DNA from: Bacteroidota bacterium
GTDB taxonomy: Bacteria > Bacteroidota > Bacteroidia > Flavobacteriales > Weeksellaceae
Length of the DNA: 7,095 nucleotides
Assembly: GCA_023393915.1 (NCBI GenBank)
Contig: JAEXBS010000095.1
Span: forward strand, 1-7,095
Reading direction: 5' to 3'
Shown here: positions 5,643 to 7,095 of the stretch, piece by piece
Layout: every line of letters begins with the position of its first letter
How positions within the stretch are numbered: the first letter of the stretch is position 1
Notes under the pieces: generated by a model
Told to the model about the DNA's origin: nothing
Seen by the model: only the letters and a program-made list of their open reading frames with translations
The model's database searches: none
Position numbers and translations under genes: made by a program

Positions 5643-7095
5643 TTTCGGTTCTGCTCGACGCGGAAGTTTACATACTTGCCGCCTGTGTCGGCAAGCAGCA
5701 CAACTCCGTCAAAGGTCTTTCCCGTCTTGGTCGAGTACATACCTTTGATTTTTACCTTTCCGTCTTTCAAAAGGGCGGCGGCAATCGCCTTTGTGAAAGC
5801 CTTTTTGCGCTGCTCAAAAAAGCGGTCATTCTTCCACATCACAAAGCTGCAAGCCCTGTCGGAGCAGTAAAAGTTTTTCTTGCCCTCGTAAACCGCCGCG
5901 CCGCAACGGGGGCAAGTGCCGATTGCTTCCCGCTGCGGGGTAAACAGCTTCGCTTTATCCTCGGAAATCGCGGAATAGGTCTTGACAAGCCCCGCTGTCA
6001 TTTCCTCAATCCCGCGCATGAAGTCGGCGGGGCTGTCGCTGCCCTTTGCAATCCCGGTAAGGCGCGTTTCCCATTCTGCCGTAAGCTGCGGGGACGTAAG
6101 GCTGTCGGGCAGAATAGCGACAAGGTTATACCCGTCCTTTGTGGGGATTAGCTTTTTGCCCTTGCGCTCGGCAAAGCCCGCGCTAATGAGTTTTTCAATG
6201 ATACCCGCCCGCGTCGCGGTGGTGCCTAACCCTTTGCGCTCCGCGTCCTCCGGCGTGTCCTCCTTTCCCGCACTCTCCATAGCCGAAAGTAACGTATCTT
6301 CGGTAAATGCCTTTGGGGGCTGCGTGTAACGTTCGGAGATCTCCGCTGCCGGATTGTCAAAGGTCTGCCCCTCGGCAAGCGGGGGTAAAACCGCTTCCGG
6401 CTCTGCGTCCTCGTCCTGTTCCCCGGACGCGGCGCGGGATAGTCTTTCAATCTCGCGCCAACCCTCGCAAAGCGTCGTCCTGCCCTTTGCGGTAAAGGTA
6501 TAGCCGCCGCAAGTGAAAACCGCCGTAACCGCTTCATACTCATAGGGCGCGGCAACGGCGCAAAGCAGTTTTGCGCACACAAGGGTCATTAGCTTTTTCT
6601 CACTTTCGGCAAGGGAAGAAAAGCCCGTTTTCACAAACTCCGCTGTCGGCAAAATGGCGTGATGGTCGGTTACTTTGCTGTTGTCGCAAATCCTCGCAAG
6701 GTCGGCTTGCAGCTTCACGCCCTGCATAAAGGGGAGAGCAGCGCAAAGGCCGGTGATAAGTTCCTTTGTGCTGCCCTCCATATCGGAAGTGATATATTTG
6801 CTGTCGGTGCGGGGATAGGTCAAAAGCCGTTTTTCATAAAGGGCTTGCGCATAGTCAAGGGTCTGTTTCGCCGTAAACCCATACAAACGGTTTGCTTCCC
6901 GCTGCAAGGCGGTGAGGTCAAACAGTTTCGGCGGGGCTGCGGTCTTTTTCTCTTTTTTAAGGGAAGTACAAACGGCCTGCGATTTCTCGCAAGCCGCTTT
7001 CATCTGCCGCGCCGCCGCTTCGTCGTCCTGCCTTTCGGAAAGGGCGGCAACGCCGCCAACGTCCAGCCGGACGACATGATATTTCTCTTTCTTAA
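5639..7095 (-). CDS. topB: DNA topoisomerase 3 (TopB), C-terminal part, cut by the window edge
   Basis: The frame stays open to the right edge (the first in-frame ATG, at 7003, is not the start) and gives 484 C-terminal residues of a type IA topoisomerase. The catalytic tyrosine is in LLTYPRTDSKYI, codon at 6815-6817, the standard topoisomerase 3 active site that cleaves one DNA strand through a 5'-phosphotyrosine. Other family motifs follow in order: TDHHAILPT, then GLGTTATRAGIIEKL (T where many relatives have P), then LIPTKDGYNLVAILPD and LTAEWETRL. A zinc-ribbon-like cluster follows (CPRCGAAV...YCSDRAC, about 5845-5920), then a short basic tail. The Toprim domain and roughly 200-240 N-terminal residues lie outside the window. 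Conjugative elements of this family often encode their own TopB, presumably to resolve transfer or replication intermediates. It is the most upstream gene seen in the - strand operon and overlaps the cysteine-rich gene by four bases. Confidence 0.95.
   Translation of the reverse strand, partial: KKEKYHVVRLDVGGVAALSERQDDEAAARQMKAACEKSQAVCTSLKKEKKTAAPPKLFDLTALQREANRLYGFTAKQTLDYAQALYEKRLLTYPRTDSKYITSDMEGSTKELITGLCAALPFMQGVKLQADLARICDNSKVTDHHAILPTAEFVKTGFSSLAESEKKLMTLVCAKLLCAVAAPYEYEAVTAVFTCGGYTFTAKGRTTLCEGWREIERLSRAASGEQDEDAEPEAVLPPLAEGQTFDNPAAEISERYTQPPKAFTEDTLLSAMESAGKEDTPEDAERKGLGTTATRAGIIEKLISAGFAERKGKKLIPTKDGYNLVAILPDSLTSPQLTAEWETRLTGIAKGSDSPADFMRGIEEMTAGLVKTYSAISEDKAKLFTPQREAIGTCPRCGAAVYEGKKNFYCSDRACSFVMWKNDRFFEQRKKAFTKAIAAALLKDGKVKIKGMYSTKTGKTFDGVVLLADTGGKYVNFRVEQNRK

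Noticed and set aside
5579..6151. 190-codon open frame on the + strand
   Set aside because: Antisense to the well-conserved C-terminal part of topB.
1..7095. CRISPR array, tRNA, rRNA, insertion sequence or attachment site
   Set aside because: No regularly spaced repeats, no cloverleaf or rRNA sequence, no transposase or integrase frame and no terminal repeats were seen on either strand.

Overview
The window looks like part of the conjugation/mobilisation region of an integrative and conjugative element (Tn1549/Tn916-like superfamily) from a gut-type Clostridia (Lachnospiraceae or Oscillospiraceae kind of host). This rests on the gene set: a MobC-like protein and a MobP-type relaxase, a transposon-transfer assisting (TTRAP) small protein, a very large antirestriction polyvalent protein, a cysteine-rich VLP protein and a TopB-type topoisomerase 3. 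The coding is moderately GC-rich with good AGGAGG-type ribosome binding sites. No integrase, origin, attachment site, tRNA, rRNA, CRISPR array or IS element is visible. The window is an internal piece of the element, with both ends inside genes.

Layout. Positions 1-1385 on the + strand hold the end of a MobC-like gene, overlapped by a complete relaxase gene. Positions 1386-1586 are the gap between convergent transcription units; its only clear element is a strong intrinsic terminator for the - strand. From 1587 to the right edge everything is on the - strand. In transcription order (right to left) this is a truncated topB, a cysteine-rich VLP gene coupled to it by an ATGA overlap, a 125-base gap with three inverted repeats and a possible weak promoter, the 1115-residue polyvalent protein, and the 69-residue TTRAP gene whose Shine-Dalgarno sequence lies in the last codons of the polyvalent gene.

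How the parts fit. The relaxase and MobC would process the origin of transfer and pilot single-stranded DNA. Topoisomerase 3 would resolve or relax transfer intermediates. The polyvalent protein carries an ArdA-like module, a complete ArdC-like module (single-strand DNA binding plus a zinc metallopeptidase with an HEIAH site), then YodL-like and DUF4316-like domains. It would probably protect the incoming element from host restriction. The Cys-rich VLP and TTRAP proteins are conserved companions of unknown biochemical function.

The most notable points are: the ArdA-ArdC fusion in one chain; a well-placed Shine-Dalgarno sequence and ATG at the start of its ArdA module, which could make a shorter second product; the structured gap upstream of it; and the one-directional terminator between the convergent units, which leaves the relaxase transcript free to run antisense into the antirestriction operon.
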